From: Colletes latitarsis
Lineage: Eukaryota; Arthropoda; Insecta; Hymenoptera; Colletidae
Direction: 5' to 3'
Length of the DNA: 64,000 nucleotides
NCBI RefSeq assembly: GCF_051014445.1
Contig: NW_027488368.1
Location: 20,496,001-20,560,000, forward strand
A model generated the notes under the pieces. That model ran no database searches. It saw only the letters and a list, made by a program, of their open reading frames with translations, and was not told where the DNA came from. This document shows, piece by piece, positions 8,284 through 20,830 of this stretch; within the stretch, counting starts at the first letter, position 1, and each line of letters starts with the position of its first letter. The position numbers and the translations under genes were made by a program.

Positions 8284-11200
8284 GTTAGGTCTAGGTTAGG
8301 TCTGGGATTTGCTCTCATCAGGCTCTTTCTTTCGCATATTTCTCATACATGTTGAACAGATCCTGGGATTTTTCTGGTATGGAACCCGTAGTAATGTGGG
8401 ACCACACTGAAACAATCAATTAAACCTGGTCTTGATAAATATTTTAGAGGATAACGCATGTTAGGTCTGGGTTAGGTCTAGGATTTGCCCTCATCAGGCT
8501 CATACTTTGGCATATTTCTCATACTTCATGGCTAGATCCTGGGCTGTTTTTGGATTGTATCACGTAGTAATGTGGTACCACGCTGAAACAGTCAATTAAA
8601 CCTGGTTTCGATCAATATTTTAGAGGATAACGCAAGTTAGGTCTGGGATAGGTCTAGGATTTGCCCTCATCAGGCTCTTACTTTCGCATATTTCTCATAC
8701 TTCATGGCTAGATCCTGGGCTATTTCTGGATTGGATCACGTAGTAAAGTGGTACCACACTGAAACATTCAATGAAACCTGGTCTGGATAAATATTTTAGA
8801 GGATAACGCATCTTAGGTCTGGGTTAGGTCTAAGATTTGCCCTCATCAGGCTCACAGTTTCGCGTTTTTCACATACTTGTTGAACAGATCCTGGGTTTTT
8901 TCTCGTTTGGATCACGAAGTAGTGTGGTACCACACTGAAACAGTTCATTAAACCTGGTTTCGCTCAATATTTTAGAGGATAACGCAAGTTAAGTCTGGGA
9001 TTGGGCTGGGATTTGACCTCATCAGACTCACACTTTCGCACACTTCACATACTCGTTGAACAGATCCTGGGTTATTTTCTGTTTTGCATCACGTAGTAAT
9101 GTAGTACCACACTGAAACAGTCGATTAAACCTGGTTTCCATCAGTATTTTAGAGGGCAACGCAAGTTAGGTCTAGGTTAGGTCTGGAATTTGCTCTCATC
9201 AGGCTCATTCTTTCGCATATTTCTCATACTTGATGGCTAGATCCTGGGCTTTTTCTGGATTGCATCACGTTGTAATGAAGTACAACACTGAAACAGTCAA
9301 TTAAACCTGGTTTCCGTCAATATCTTAGAGGACAACGCAAGTTAGGTCTGGGATATGTCTGGGATTTGCCCTCATCAGGCTCATACTTTCGCGTTTTTCA
9401 CATACTCGTTGAACAGATCCTGGGTTATTTTCTGGTTTAGATCACATAGTAATGTGGTACCACACTGAAACAGTCGATTAAACCAGGTTTCGATCAATAT
9501 TTTTGAGGATAACGCATGTTAGGTCTAGGTTAGCACTGGGATTTTCACTCATCAGACTCATACTTTCGCATTCTTCACATACTTGTTGAACTGATCCTGG
9601 GTTTTTTCTGGTTTGGATCACGTAGTAATGCGGTACCACATTGAAACAGTCGATTAAACCTGGTTTCGATCAATATTTTAGAGGATAACGCATGTTAGGT
9701 CTAGGTTAGGCCTGGGATTTTCACTCATCAGACTCATACTTTCGCATTCTTCACATACTTGTTGAACGGATCCTGGGTTTTTTCTGGTTTGGATCACGTA
9801 GTAATGTGGGACCACACTGAAACAGTCAATTAAACCTGGTTTCGATCAATATTTTAGAGAATAATTCATGTTAGGTCTAGGTTAGGTCTGGGATTTGCTC
9901 TCATCAGGCTCTTTCTTTCGCATATTTCTCATACATGTTGAACAGATCCTGTGATTTTTCTGGTATGGAACCCGTAGTAATGTGGGACCACACTGAAACA
10001 ATCAATTAAACCTGGTCTTGATAAATATTTTAGAGGATAACGCATGTTAGGTCTGGGTTAGGTCTAGGATTTGCCCTCATCAGGCTCATACTTTGGCATA
10101 TTTCTCATACTTCATGGCTAGATCCTGGGCTGTTTTTGGATTGTATCACGTAGTAATGTGGTACCACGCTGAAACAGTCAATTAAACCTGGTTTCGATCA
10201 ATATTTTAGAGGATAACGCAAGTTAGGTCTGGGATAGGTCTAGGATTTGCCCTCATCAGGCTCTTACTTTCGCATATTTCTCATACCTCATGGCTAGATC
10301 CTGGGCTATTTCTGGATTGGATCACGTAGTAAAGTGGTACCACACTGAAACATTCAATGAAACCTGGTCTGGATAAATATTTTAGAGGATAACGCATCTT
10401 AGGTCTGGGTTAGGTCTAAGATTTGCCCTCATCAGGCTCACAGTTTCGCGTTTTTCACATACTTGTTGAACAGATCCTGGGTTTTTTCTCGTTTGGATCA
10501 CAAAGTAGTGTGGTACCACACTGAAACAGTTCATTAAACCTGGTTTCGCTCAATATTTTAGAGGATAACGCAAGTTAAGTCTGGGATTGGGCTGGGATTT
10601 GACCTCATCAGACTCACACTTTCGCACACTTCACATACTCGTTGAACAGATCCTGGGTTATTTTCTGTTTTGCATCACGTAGTAATGTAGTACCACACTG
10701 AAACAGTCGATTAAACCTGGTTTCCATCAGTATTTTAGAGGGCAACGCAAGTTAGGTCTAGGTTAGGTCTGGAATTTGCTCTCATCAGGCTCATTCTTTC
10801 GCATATTTCTCATACTTGATGGCTAGATCCTGGGCTTTTTCTGGATTGCATCACGTTGTAATGAAGTACAACACTGAAACAGTCAATTAAACCTGGTTTC
10901 CGTCAATATCTTAGAGGACAACGCAAGTTAGGTCTGGGATATGTCTGGGATTTGCCCTCATCAGGCTCATACTTTCGCGTTTTTCACATACTCGTTGAAC
11001 AGATCCTGGGTTATTTTCTGGTTTAGATCACATAGTAATGTGGTACCACACTGAAACAGTCGATTAAACCAGGTTTCGATCAATATTTTTGAGGATAACG
11101 CATGTTAGGTCTAGGTTAGCACTGGGATTTTCACTCATCAGACTCATACTTTCGCATTCTTCACATACTTGTTGAACTGATCCTGGGTTTTTTCTGGTTT

Positions 11201-11631
11201 GGATCACGTAGTAATGCGGTACCACACTGAAACAGTCGATTAAACCTGGTTTCGATCAATATTTTAGAGGATAACGCATGTTAGGTCTTGGTTAGGTCTG
11301 GGATTTGCTCTCATCAGGCTCATTCTTTCGCATATTTCTCATACTTGATGGCTAGATCCTGGGCTTTTTCTGGATTGCATCACGTAGTAATGTAGTACCA
11401 CACTGAAATAGTCAATGAAACCTTGTTTCCATCACTATTTTAGAGGACAACGCAAGTTAGGTCTAGGTAAGGCCTGAGATTTTCACTGATCAGACTCATA
11501 CTTTCGCATTCTTCACGTACTTGTTGAACGGATCCTGGGTTTTTTCTGCTTTGGATCACGTAGTAATGAGGTACCACACTGAAACGGTCAATTAAACCTG
11601 GTTTCGATCAATATTTTAGAGGATAACGCAA

Positions 11632-11807
11632 GTTAGGTCTGGGATAGGTCTGGGATTTTCACTCATCAGACTCATACTTTCGCATATTTCTCATACTTCA
11701 TGGCTAGATCCTGGGCTTTTTCTGGATTGCATCACGTAGTAATGTAGTACCACACTGAAACAGTCAATGAAACCTGGTTTCCATCACTATTTTTGAAGAT
11801 AACGCAT
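11632..11807. repeat. Hybrid monomer m11/m12, one-monomer deletion
   Basis: The left half is m11 (GGGATAGGTCTGGG, TTTTCACTCATC). The right half is m12 (GGGCTTTTTCTGGATTGC, GTAGTACCAC). The two parents share CATATTTCTCATACTTCATGG, so the join lies within that word or just after it. This explains why the unit 9870-12335 has 14 monomers, not 15. Confidence 0.88.
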
Positions 11808-12335
11808 GTTAGGTCTAGGTTAGGCCTGGGATTTTCACTGATCAGACACATGCTTTCGCATTCATCACATACTTGTAAACGGATCCTTGGTTTTTTCTGG
11901 CTTGGATCACGTAGTAATGTGGTACCACACTGAAACAGTCGATTAAACCTGGTTTCGATCAATATTTTAGAGGATAACGCAAGTTAAGTCTGGGATTGGT
12001 CTGGGATTTGACCTCATCAGACTTATACTTTCGCACACTTCACATACTCGTTGAACAGATCCTGGGTTATTTTCTGGTTTGGATCACATAGTAATGTGGT
12101 ACCACTCTGAAACAGTCGATTAAACCAGGTTTCGATCAATATTTTTGAAGATAACGCATGTTAGGTCTAGGTTAGGCCTGGGATTTTCACTCATCAGACT
12201 CATACTTTCGCATTCTTCACATACTTGTTGAACGGATCCTGGGTTTTTTCTGGTTTGGATCACGTAGTAATGTGGGACCACACTGACACAGTCAATTAAA
12301 CCTGGTTTCGATCAACGTTTTAGAGAATAATTCAT

Positions 12336-12511
12336 GTTAGGTCTAGGTTAGGTCTGGGATTTGCTCTCATCAGGCTCTTTCTTTCGCATATTTCTCATAC
12401 ATGTTGAACAGATCCTGGGTTTTTTCTCGTTTGGATCACGAAGTAGTGTGGTACCACACTGAAACAGTTCATTAAACCTGGTTGCGCTCAATATTTTAGA
12501 GGATAACGCAA
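12336..12511. repeat. Hybrid monomer m1/m4, three-monomer deletion
   Basis: The left half is m1 (CTCTTTCTTTCGCATATTTC, CATACATG). From TTGAACAGATCCTGGG it becomes m4 (TTTTTTCTCGTTTGG, the AGTGTGGTACCACACT palindrome), so m2, m3 and most of m4 are gone. A nearby GGTTGCGCTC variant is shared with the m4 starting near 15857, which links the two loci. Confidence 0.88.
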
Positions 12512-14195
12512 GTTAAGTCTGGGATTGGGCTGGGATTTGACCTCATCAGACTCACACTTTCGCACACTTCACATACTCGTTGAACAGATCCTGGGTTATT
12601 TTCTGTTTTGCATCACGTAGTAATGTAGTACCACACTGAAACAGTCGATTAAACCTGGTTTCCATCAGTATTTTAGAGGGCAACGCAAGTTAGGTCTAGG
12701 TTAGATCTGGAATTTGCTCTCATCAGGCTCATTCTTTCGCATATTTCTCATACTTGATGGCTAGATCCTGGGCTTTTTCTGGATTGCATCACGTTGTAAT
12801 GAAGTACAACACTGAAACAGTCAATTAAACCTGGTTTCCGTCAATATCTTAGAGGACAACGCAAGTTAGGTCTGGGATATGTCTGGGATTTGCCCTCATC
12901 AGGCTCATACTTTCGCGTTTTTCACATACTCGTTGAACAGATCCTGGGTTATTTTCTGGTTTAGATCACATAGTAATGTGGTACCACACTGAAACAGTCG
13001 ATTAAACCAGGTTTCGATCAATATTTTTGAGGATAACGCATGTTAGGTCTAGGTTAGCACTGGGATTTTCACTCATCAGACTCATACTTTCGCATTCTTC
13101 ACATACTTGTTGAACTGATCCTGGGTTTTTTCTGGTTTGGATCACGTAGTAATGCGGTACCACATTGAAACAGTCGATTAAACCTGGTTTCGATGAATAT
13201 TTTAGAGGATAACGCATGTTAGGTCTAGGTTAGGCCTGGGATTTTCACTCATCAGACTCATACTTTCGCAATCTTCACATACTTGTTGAACGGATCCTGG
13301 GTTTTTTCTGGTTTGGATCACGTAGTAATGTGGGACCACACTGAAACAGTCAATTAAACCTGGTTTCGATCAATATTTTAGAGAATAATTCATGTTAGGT
13401 CTAGGTTAGGTCTGGGATTTGCTCTCATCAGGCTCTTTCTTTCGCATATTTCTCATACATGTTGAACAGATCCTGGGATTTTTCTGGTATGGAACGCGTA
13501 GTAATGTGGGACCACACTGAAACAATCAATTAAACCTGGTCTTGATAAATATTTTAGAGGATAACGCATGTTAGGTCTGGGTTAGGTCTAGGATTTGCCC
13601 TCATCAGGCTCATACTTTCGCATATTTCTCATACTTCATGGCTAGATCCTGGGCTGTTTCTGGATTGTATCACGTAGTAATGTGGTACCACGCTGAAACA
13701 GTCAATTAAACCTGGTTTTGATCAATATTTTAGAGGATAACGCAAGTTAGGTCTGGGATAGGTCTAGGATTTGCCCTCATCAGGCTCTTACTTTTGCATA
13801 TTTCTCATACTTCATGGCTAGATCCTGGGCTATTTCTGGATTGGATCACGTAGTAAAGTGGTACCACACTGAAACATTCAATGAAACCTGGTCTGGATAA
13901 ATATTTTAGAGGATAACGCATCTTAGGTCTGGGTTAGGTGTAAGATTTGCCCTCATCAGGCTCACAGTTTCGCGTTTTTCACATTCTTGATGAACAGATC
14001 CTGGGTTTTTTCTCGTTTGGATCACGAAGTAGTGTGGTACCACACTGAAACAGTTCATTAAACCTGGTTTCGCTCAATATTTTAGAGGATAACGCAAGTT
14101 AAGTCTGGGATTGGGCTGGGATTTGACCTCATCAGACTCACACTTTCGCACACTTCACATACTCGTTGAACAGATCCTGGGTTATTTTCTGGTTT
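12404..14195. repeat. 20-monomer super-repeat, copy 1 (pairs with 15927-17718)
   Basis: A 1.8-kb block recurs 3523 bp downstream. Rare variants shared by both copies include GGTTGCGCTC (12482), TTTCGATGAATATT (about 13190), CGCAATCTTC (about 13268), GGAACGCGTAG (about 13492) and CACATTCTTGATGAAC (about 13981). It ends where GGTTTAGATC replaces GGTTTGCATC. One clear difference is TTAGATCTGG near 12702. Confidence 0.88.
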
Positions 14196-14274
14196 AGATC
14201 ACATAGTAATGTGGTACCACACTGAAACAGTCGATTAAACCAGGTTTCGATCAATATTTTTGAGGATAACGCAT
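14098..14274. repeat. Hybrid monomer m5/m7, two-monomer deletion
   Basis: The left half is m5 (GTTAAGTCTGGGATTGGG, CACACTTTCGCACAC). The right half is m7 (GGTTTAGATCACATAG, GTGGTACCAC, AAACCAGGTTTCG). The join lies within the shared ACTCGTTGAACAGATCC/GGGTTATTTTCTG stretch. Confidence 0.86.
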
Positions 14275-14450
14275 GTTAGGTCTAGGTTAGCACTGGGATT
14301 TTCACTCATCAGACTCATACTTTCGCATTCTTCACATACTTGTTGAACTGATCCTGGGTTTTTTCTGGTTTGGATCACGTAGTAATGAGGTACCACACTG
14401 AAACGGTCAATTAAACCTGGTTTCGATCAATATTTTAGAGGATAACGCAA
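14275..14450. repeat. Hybrid monomer m8/m10, adjacent to another hybrid
   Basis: The left half is m8 (TTAGCACTGGG, GTTGAACTGATCC). The right half is m10-like (GAGGTACCAC, GAAACGGTCAATT). It directly follows the m5/m7 hybrid, so two separate deletions of equal size sit in neighbouring monomers and make the 11-mer unit 13394-15330. Confidence 0.86.
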
Positions 14451-15926
14451 GTTAGGTCTGGGATAGGTCTGGGATTTTCACTCATCAGACTCATACTTTC
14501 GCATATTTCTCATACTTCATGGCTAGATCCTGGGCTGTTTCTGGATTGTATCACGTAGTAATGTGGTACCACGCTGAAACAGTCAATTAAACCTGGTTTT
14601 GATCAATATTTTAGAGGATAACGCAAGTTAGGTCTGGGATAGGTCTAGGATTTGCCCTCATCAGGCTCTTACTTTCGCATATTTCTCATACTTCATGGCT
14701 AGATCCTGGGCTTTTTCTGGATTGCATCACGTAGTAATGTAGTACCACACTGAAACAGTCAATGAAACCTGGTTTCCATCACTATTTTTGAAGATAACGC
14801 ATGTTAGGTCTAGGTTAGGCCTGGGATTTTCACTGATCAGACACATGCTTTCGCATTCATCACATACTTGTAAACGGATCCTTGGTTTTTTCTGGCTTGA
14901 ATCACGTAGTAATGTGGTACCACACTGAAACAGTCGATTAAACCTGGTTTCGATCAATATTTTAGAGGATAACGCAAGTTAAGTCTGGGATTGGTCTGGG
15001 ATTTGACCTCATCAGACTTATACTTTCGCACACTTCACATACTCGTTGAACAGATCCTGGGTTATTTTCTGGTTTGGATCACATAGTAATGTGGTACCAC
15101 TCTGAAACAGTCGATTAAACCAGGTTTCGATCAATATTTTTGAAGATAACGCATGTTAGGTCTAGGTTAGGCCTGGGATTTTCACTCATCAGACTCACAC
15201 TTTCGCATTCTTCACATACTTGTTGAACGGATCCTGGGTTTTTTCTGGTTTGGATCACGTAGTAATGTGGGACCACACTGACACAGTCAATTAAACCTGG
15301 TTTCGATCAACGTTTTAGAGAATAATTCATGTTAGGTCTAGGTTAGGTCTGGGATTTGCTCTCATCAGGCTCTTTCTTTCGCATATTTCTCATACATGTT
15401 GAACAGATCCTGGGATTTTTCTGGTATGGAACCCGTAATAATGTGGGACCACACTGAAACAATCAATTAAACCTGGTCTTGATAAATATTTTAGAGGATA
15501 ACGCATGTTAGGTCTGGGTTAGGTCTAGGATTTGCCCTCATCAGGCTCATACTTTGGCATATTTCTCATACTTCATGGCTAGATCCTGGGCTGTTTTTGG
15601 ATTGTATCACGTAGTAATGTGGTACCACGCTGAAACAGTCAATTAAACCTGGTTTCGATCAATATTTTAGAGGATAACGCAAGTTAGGTCTGGGATAGGT
15701 CTAGGATTTGCCCTCATCAGGCTCTTACTTTCGCATATTTCTCATACTTCATGGCTAGATCCTGGGCTATTTCTGGATTGGATCACGTAGTAAAGTGGTA
15801 CCACACTGAAACATTCAATGAAACCTGGTCTGGATAAATATTTTAGAGGATAACGCATCTTAGGTCTGGGTTAGGTCTAAGATTTGCCCTCATCAGGCTC
15901 ACAGTTTCGCGTTTTTCACATACTTG

Positions 15927-17718
15927 TTGAACAGATCCTGGGTTTTTTCTCGTTTGGATCACGAAGTAGTGTGGTACCACACTGAAACAGTTCATTAAAC
16001 CTGGTTGCGCTCAATATTTTAGAGGATAACGCAAGTTAAGTCTGGGATTGGGCTGGGATTTGACCTCATCAGACTCACACTTTCGCACACTTCACATACT
16101 CGTTGAACAGATCCTGGGTTATTTTCTGTTTTGCATCACGTAGTAATGTAGTACCACACTGAAACAGTCGATTAAACCTGGTTTCCATCAGTATTTTAGA
16201 GGGCAACGCAAGTTAGGTCTAGGTTAGGTCTGGAATTTGCTCTCATCAGGCTCATTCTTTCGCATATTTCTCATACTTGATGGCTAGATCCTGGGCTTTT
16301 TCTGGATTGCATCACGTTGTAATGAAGTACAACACTGAAACAGTCAATTAAACCTGGTTTCCGTCAATATCTTAGAGGACAACGCAAGTTAGGTCTGGGA
16401 TATGTCTGGGATTTGCCCTCATCAGGCTCATACTTTCGCGTTTTTCACATACTCGTTGAACAGATCCTGGGTTATTTTCTGGTTTAGATCACATAGTAAT
16501 GTGGTACCACACTGAAACAGTCGATTAAACCAGGTTTCGATCAATATTTTTGAGGATAACGCATGTTAGGTCTAGGTTAGCACTGGGATTTTCACTCATC
16601 AGACTCATACTTTCGCATTCTTCACATACTTGTTGAACTGATCCTGGGTTTTTTCTGGTTTGGATCACGTAGTAATGCGGTACCACATTGAAACAGTCGA
16701 TTAAACCTGGTTTCGATGAATATTTTAGAGGATAACGCATGTTAGGTCTAGGTTAGGCCTGGGATTTTCACTCATCAGACTCATACTTTCGCAATCTTCA
16801 CATACTTGTTGAACGGATCCTGGGTTTTTTCTGGTTTGGATCACGTAGTAATGTGGGACCACACTGAAACAGTCAATTAAACCTGGTTTCGATCAATATT
16901 TTAGAGAATAATTCATGTTAGGTCTAGGTTAGGTCTGGGATTTGCTCTCATCAGGCTCTTTCTTTCGCATATTTCTCATACATGTTGAACAGATCCTGGG
17001 ATTTTTCTGGTATGGAACGCGTAGTAATGTGGGACCACACTGAAACAATCAATTAAACCTGGTCTTGATAAATATTTTAGAGGATAACGCATGTTAGGTC
17101 TGGGTTAGGTCTAGGATTTGCCCTCATCAGGCTCATACTTTCGCATATTTCTCATACTTCATGGCTAGATCCTGGGCTGTTTCTGGATTGTATCACGTAG
17201 TAATGTGGTACCACGCTGAAACAGTCAATTAAACCTGGTTTTGATCAATATTTTAGAGGATAACGCAAGTTAGGTCTGGGATAGGTCTAGGATTTGCCCT
17301 CATCAGGCTCTTACTTTTGCATATTTCTCATACTTCATGGCTAGATCCTGGGCTATTTCTGGATTGGATCACGTAGTAAAGTGGTACCACACTGAAACAT
17401 TCAATGAAACCTGGTCTGGGTAAATATTTTAGAGGATAACGCATCTTAGGTCTGGGTTAGGTGTAAGATTTGCCCTCATCAGGCTCACAGTTTCGCGTTT
17501 TTCACATTCTTGATGAACAGATCCTGGGTTTTTTCTCGTTTGGATCACGAAGTAGTGTGGTACCACACTGAAACAGTTCATTAAACCTGGTTTCGCTCAA
17601 TATTTTAGAGGATAACGCAAGTTAAGTCTGGGATTGGGCTGGGATTTGACCTCATCAGACTCACACTTTCGCACACTTCACATACTCGTTGAACAGATCC
17701 TGGGTTATTTTCTGGTTT
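15927..17718. repeat. 20-monomer super-repeat, copy 2 (pairs with 12404-14195)
   Basis: Second copy of the 1.8-kb block, offset 3523 bp. It keeps the rare variants GGTTGCGCTC, TTTCGATGAATATT, CGCAATCTTC and GGAACGCGTAG. Private changes include GGTCTGGGTAAATATT near 17414 and GTAGCAATG near 17727, just past the end. Confidence 0.88.
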
Positions 17719-19029
17719 GCATCACGTAGCAATGTAGTACCACACTGAAACAGTCGATTAAACCTGGTTTCCATCAGTATTTTAGAGGGCAACGCAAGTT
17801 AGGTCTAGGTTAGGTCTGGAATTTGCTCTCAACAGGTTCATTCTTTCGCATATTTCTCATACTTGATGGCTAGATCCTGGGCTTTTTCTGGATTGCATCA
17901 CGTTGTAATGAAGTACAACACTGAAACAGTCAATTAAACCTGGTTTCCGTCAATATCTTAGAGGACAACGCAAGTTAGGTCTGGGATATGTCTGGGATTT
18001 GCCCTCATCAGGCTCATACTTTCGCGTTTTTCACATACTCGTTGAACAGATCCTGGGTTATTTTCTGGTTTGGATCACATAGTAATGTGGTACCACACTG
18101 AAACAGTCGATTAAACCAGGTTTCGATCAATATTTTTGAGGATAACGAATGTTAGGTCTAGGTTAGCCCTGGGATTTTCACTCATCAGACTCATACTTTC
18201 GCATTCTTCACATACTTGTTGAACTGATCCTCGGTTTTTTCTGGTTTGGATCACGTAGTAATGTGGTACCACACTGAAACAGTCGATTAAAACTGGTCTC
18301 GATAAATATTTTAGAGAATAACTCATGTTAGGTCTAGGTTAGGCCTGGGATTTTCACTGATCAGACTCACACTTTCGCATTCTTCACATACTTCTAAACG
18401 GATCCTGGGTTTTTTCTGGTTTGGATCACGTAGTAATGTGGTACCACACTGAAACAGTCGATTAAACCTGGTTTCGATCAATATTTTAGAGGATAACGCA
18501 TGTTAGGTCTAGGTTAGGCCTGGGATTTTCACTCATCAGACTCATACTTTCGCATTCTTCACATACTTGTTGAACGGATCCTGGGTTTTTTCTGGTTTGG
18601 ATCACGTAGTAATGTGGGACCACACTGAAACAGTCAATTAAACCTGGTTTCGATCAATATTTTAGAGAATAATTCATGTTAGGTCTAGGTTAGGTCTGGG
18701 ATTTGCTCTCATCAGGCTCTTTCTTTCGCATATCTCTCATACATGTTGAACAGATCCTGGGATTTTTCTGGTATGGAACCCGTAGTAACGTGGGACCACA
18801 CTGAAACAATCAATTAAACCTGGTCTTGATAAATATTTTAGAGGATAACGCATGTTAGGTCTGGGTTAGGTCTAGGATTTGCCCTCATCAGGCTCATACT
18901 TTCGCATATTTCTCATACTTCATGGCTAGATCCTGGGCTGTTTCTGGATTGTGTCACGTAGTTATGTGGTACCACGCTGAAACAGTCAATTAAACCTGGT
19001 TTTGATCAATATTTTAGAGGATAACGCAA

Positions 19030-19206
19030 GTTAGGTCTGGGATAGGTCTAGGATTTGACCTCATCAGGCTCACAGTTTCGCGTTTTTCACATACTCGTTG
19101 AACAGATCCTGGGTTATTTTCTGGTTTGGATCACATAGTAATGTGGTACCACTCTGAAACAGTCGATTAAACCAGGTTTCGATCAATATTTTGGAGGATA
19201 ACGCAA
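19030..19206. repeat. Three-way hybrid monomer m3/m4/m14
   Basis: It starts as m3 (GGGATAGGTCTAGG), takes an m4 centre (CTCACAGTTTCGCGTTTTTC) and ends as m14 (CTCGTTGAACAGATCC, GGGTTATTTTCTGG, CACATAG, GGTACCACTCTGAAAC). It also carries a unique TTTTGGAGG. At least two exchanges are needed. Confidence 0.8.
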
Positions 19207-19383
19207 GTTAAGTCTGGGATTGGTCTGGGATTTGACCTCATCAGACTTATACTTTCGCACACTTCACATACTCGTTGAACAGATCCTGGGTTATTTTCTG
19301 GTTTGGATCACATAGTAATGTGGTACCACACTGAAACAGTCGATTAAACCAGGTTTCGATCAATATTTTTGAGGATAACGCAT

Positions 19384-19559
19384 GTTAGGTCTAGGTTAGC
19401 ACTGGGATTTTCACTCATCAGACTCATACTTTCGCATTCTTCACATACTTGTTGAACTGATCCTGGGTTTTTTCTGGTTTGGATCACGTAGTAATGTAGT
19501 ACCACACTGAAACAGTCAATGAAACCTGGTTTCCATCACTATTTTTGAAGATAACGCAT
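19384..19559. repeat. Hybrid monomer m8/m12
   Basis: The left half is m8 (TTAGCACTGGG, GTTGAACTGATCC, GGTTTGGATCACG). The right half is m12-like (GTAGTACCAC, CAATGAAACC, TTTCCATCACTATTTTTG), leading directly into m13 at 19560. The join lies in ATCACGTAGTAATG. Confidence 0.83.
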
Positions 19560-20830
19560 GTTAGGTCTAGGTTAGGCCTGGGATTTTCACTGATCAGACC
19601 CATGCTTTCGCATTCATCACATACTTGTAAACGGATCCTTGGTTTTTTCTGGCTTGGATCACGTAGTAATGTGGTACCACACTGAAACAGTCGATTAAAC
19701 CTGGTTTCGATCAATATTTTAGAGGATAACGCAAGTTAAGTCTGGGATTGGTCTGGGATTTGACCTCATCAGACTTATACTTTCGCACACTTCACATACT
19801 CGTTGAACAGATCCTGGGTTATTTTCTGGTTTGGATCACATAGTAATGTGGTACCACTCTGAAACAGTCGATTAAACCAGGTTTCGATCAATATTTTTGA
19901 AGATAACGCATGTTAGGTCTAGGTTAGGCCTGGGATTTTCACTCATCAGACTCATACTTTCGCATTCTTCACATACTTGTTGAACGGATCCTGGGTTTTT
20001 TCTGGTTTGGATCACGTAGTAATGTGGGACCACACTGACACAGTCAATTAAACCTGGTTTCGATCAATGTTTTAGAGAATAATTCATGTTAGGTCTAGGT
20101 TAGGTCTGGGATTTGCTCTCATCAGGCTCTTTCTTTCGCATATTTCTCATACATGTTGAACAGATCCTGGGATTTTTCTGGTATGGAACCCGTAGTAATG
20201 TGGGACCACACTGAAACAATCAATTAAACCTGGTCTTGATAAATATTTTAGAGGATAACGCATGTTAGGTCTGGGTTAGGTCTAGGATTTGCCCCCATCA
20301 GGCTCATACTTTCGCATATTTCTCATACTTCATGGCTAGATCCTGGGCTGTTTTTGGATTGTATCACGTAGTAATGTGGTACCACGCTGAAACAGTCAAT
20401 TAAACCTGGTTCCGATCAATATTTTAGAGGATAACGCAAGTTAGGTCTGGGATAGGTCTAGGATTTGCCCTCATCAGGCTCTTACTTTCGCATATTTCTC
20501 ATACTTCATGGCTAGATCCTGGGCTATTTCTGGATTGGATCACGTAGTAAAGTGGTACCACACTGAAACATTCAATGAAACCTGGTCTGGATAAATATTT
20601 TAGAGGATAACGCATCTTAGGTCTGGGTTAGGTCTAAGATTTGCCCTCATCAGGCTCACAGTTTCGCGTTTTTCACATACTTGTTGAACAGATCCTGGGT
20701 TTTTTCTCGTTTGGATCACGAAGTAGTGTGGTACCACACTGAAACAGTTCATTAAACCTGGTTTCGCTCAATATTTTAGAGGATAACGCAAGTCAAGTCT
20801 GGGATTGGGCTGGGATTTGACCTCATCAGA

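Larger units (their letters stand above)
3000..12335. repeat. Higher-order repeat core, 15-monomer (2642-bp) unit
   Basis: The m1 landmark monomer, preceded by AATAATTCAT and carrying CTCTTTCTTTCG, starts at 3000, 5642, 8284, 9870 and 12336. Spacings are 2642, 2642, 1586 and 2466 bp, or 15, 15, 9 and 14 monomers. Units 3000-5641 and 5642-8283 hold the same 15 monomers in the same order with only scattered substitutions visible. Examples are CAATGTTTTAG near 5620 against CAACGTTTTAG near 8262, and CACAAAGTAG near 6271 against CACGAAGTAG near 8913. The third unit (8284-9869) is m1-m8 plus m15. The fourth (9870-12335) has m11 and m12 fused into one monomer. Confidence 0.93.

Noticed and set aside
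18646..18664. CENP-B-box-like word TTTCGATCAATATTTTA
   Set aside because: It fits only the first half of the mammalian box (TTCG, then an A four bases on) and lacks the CGGG half. The mismatch is at essential positions.
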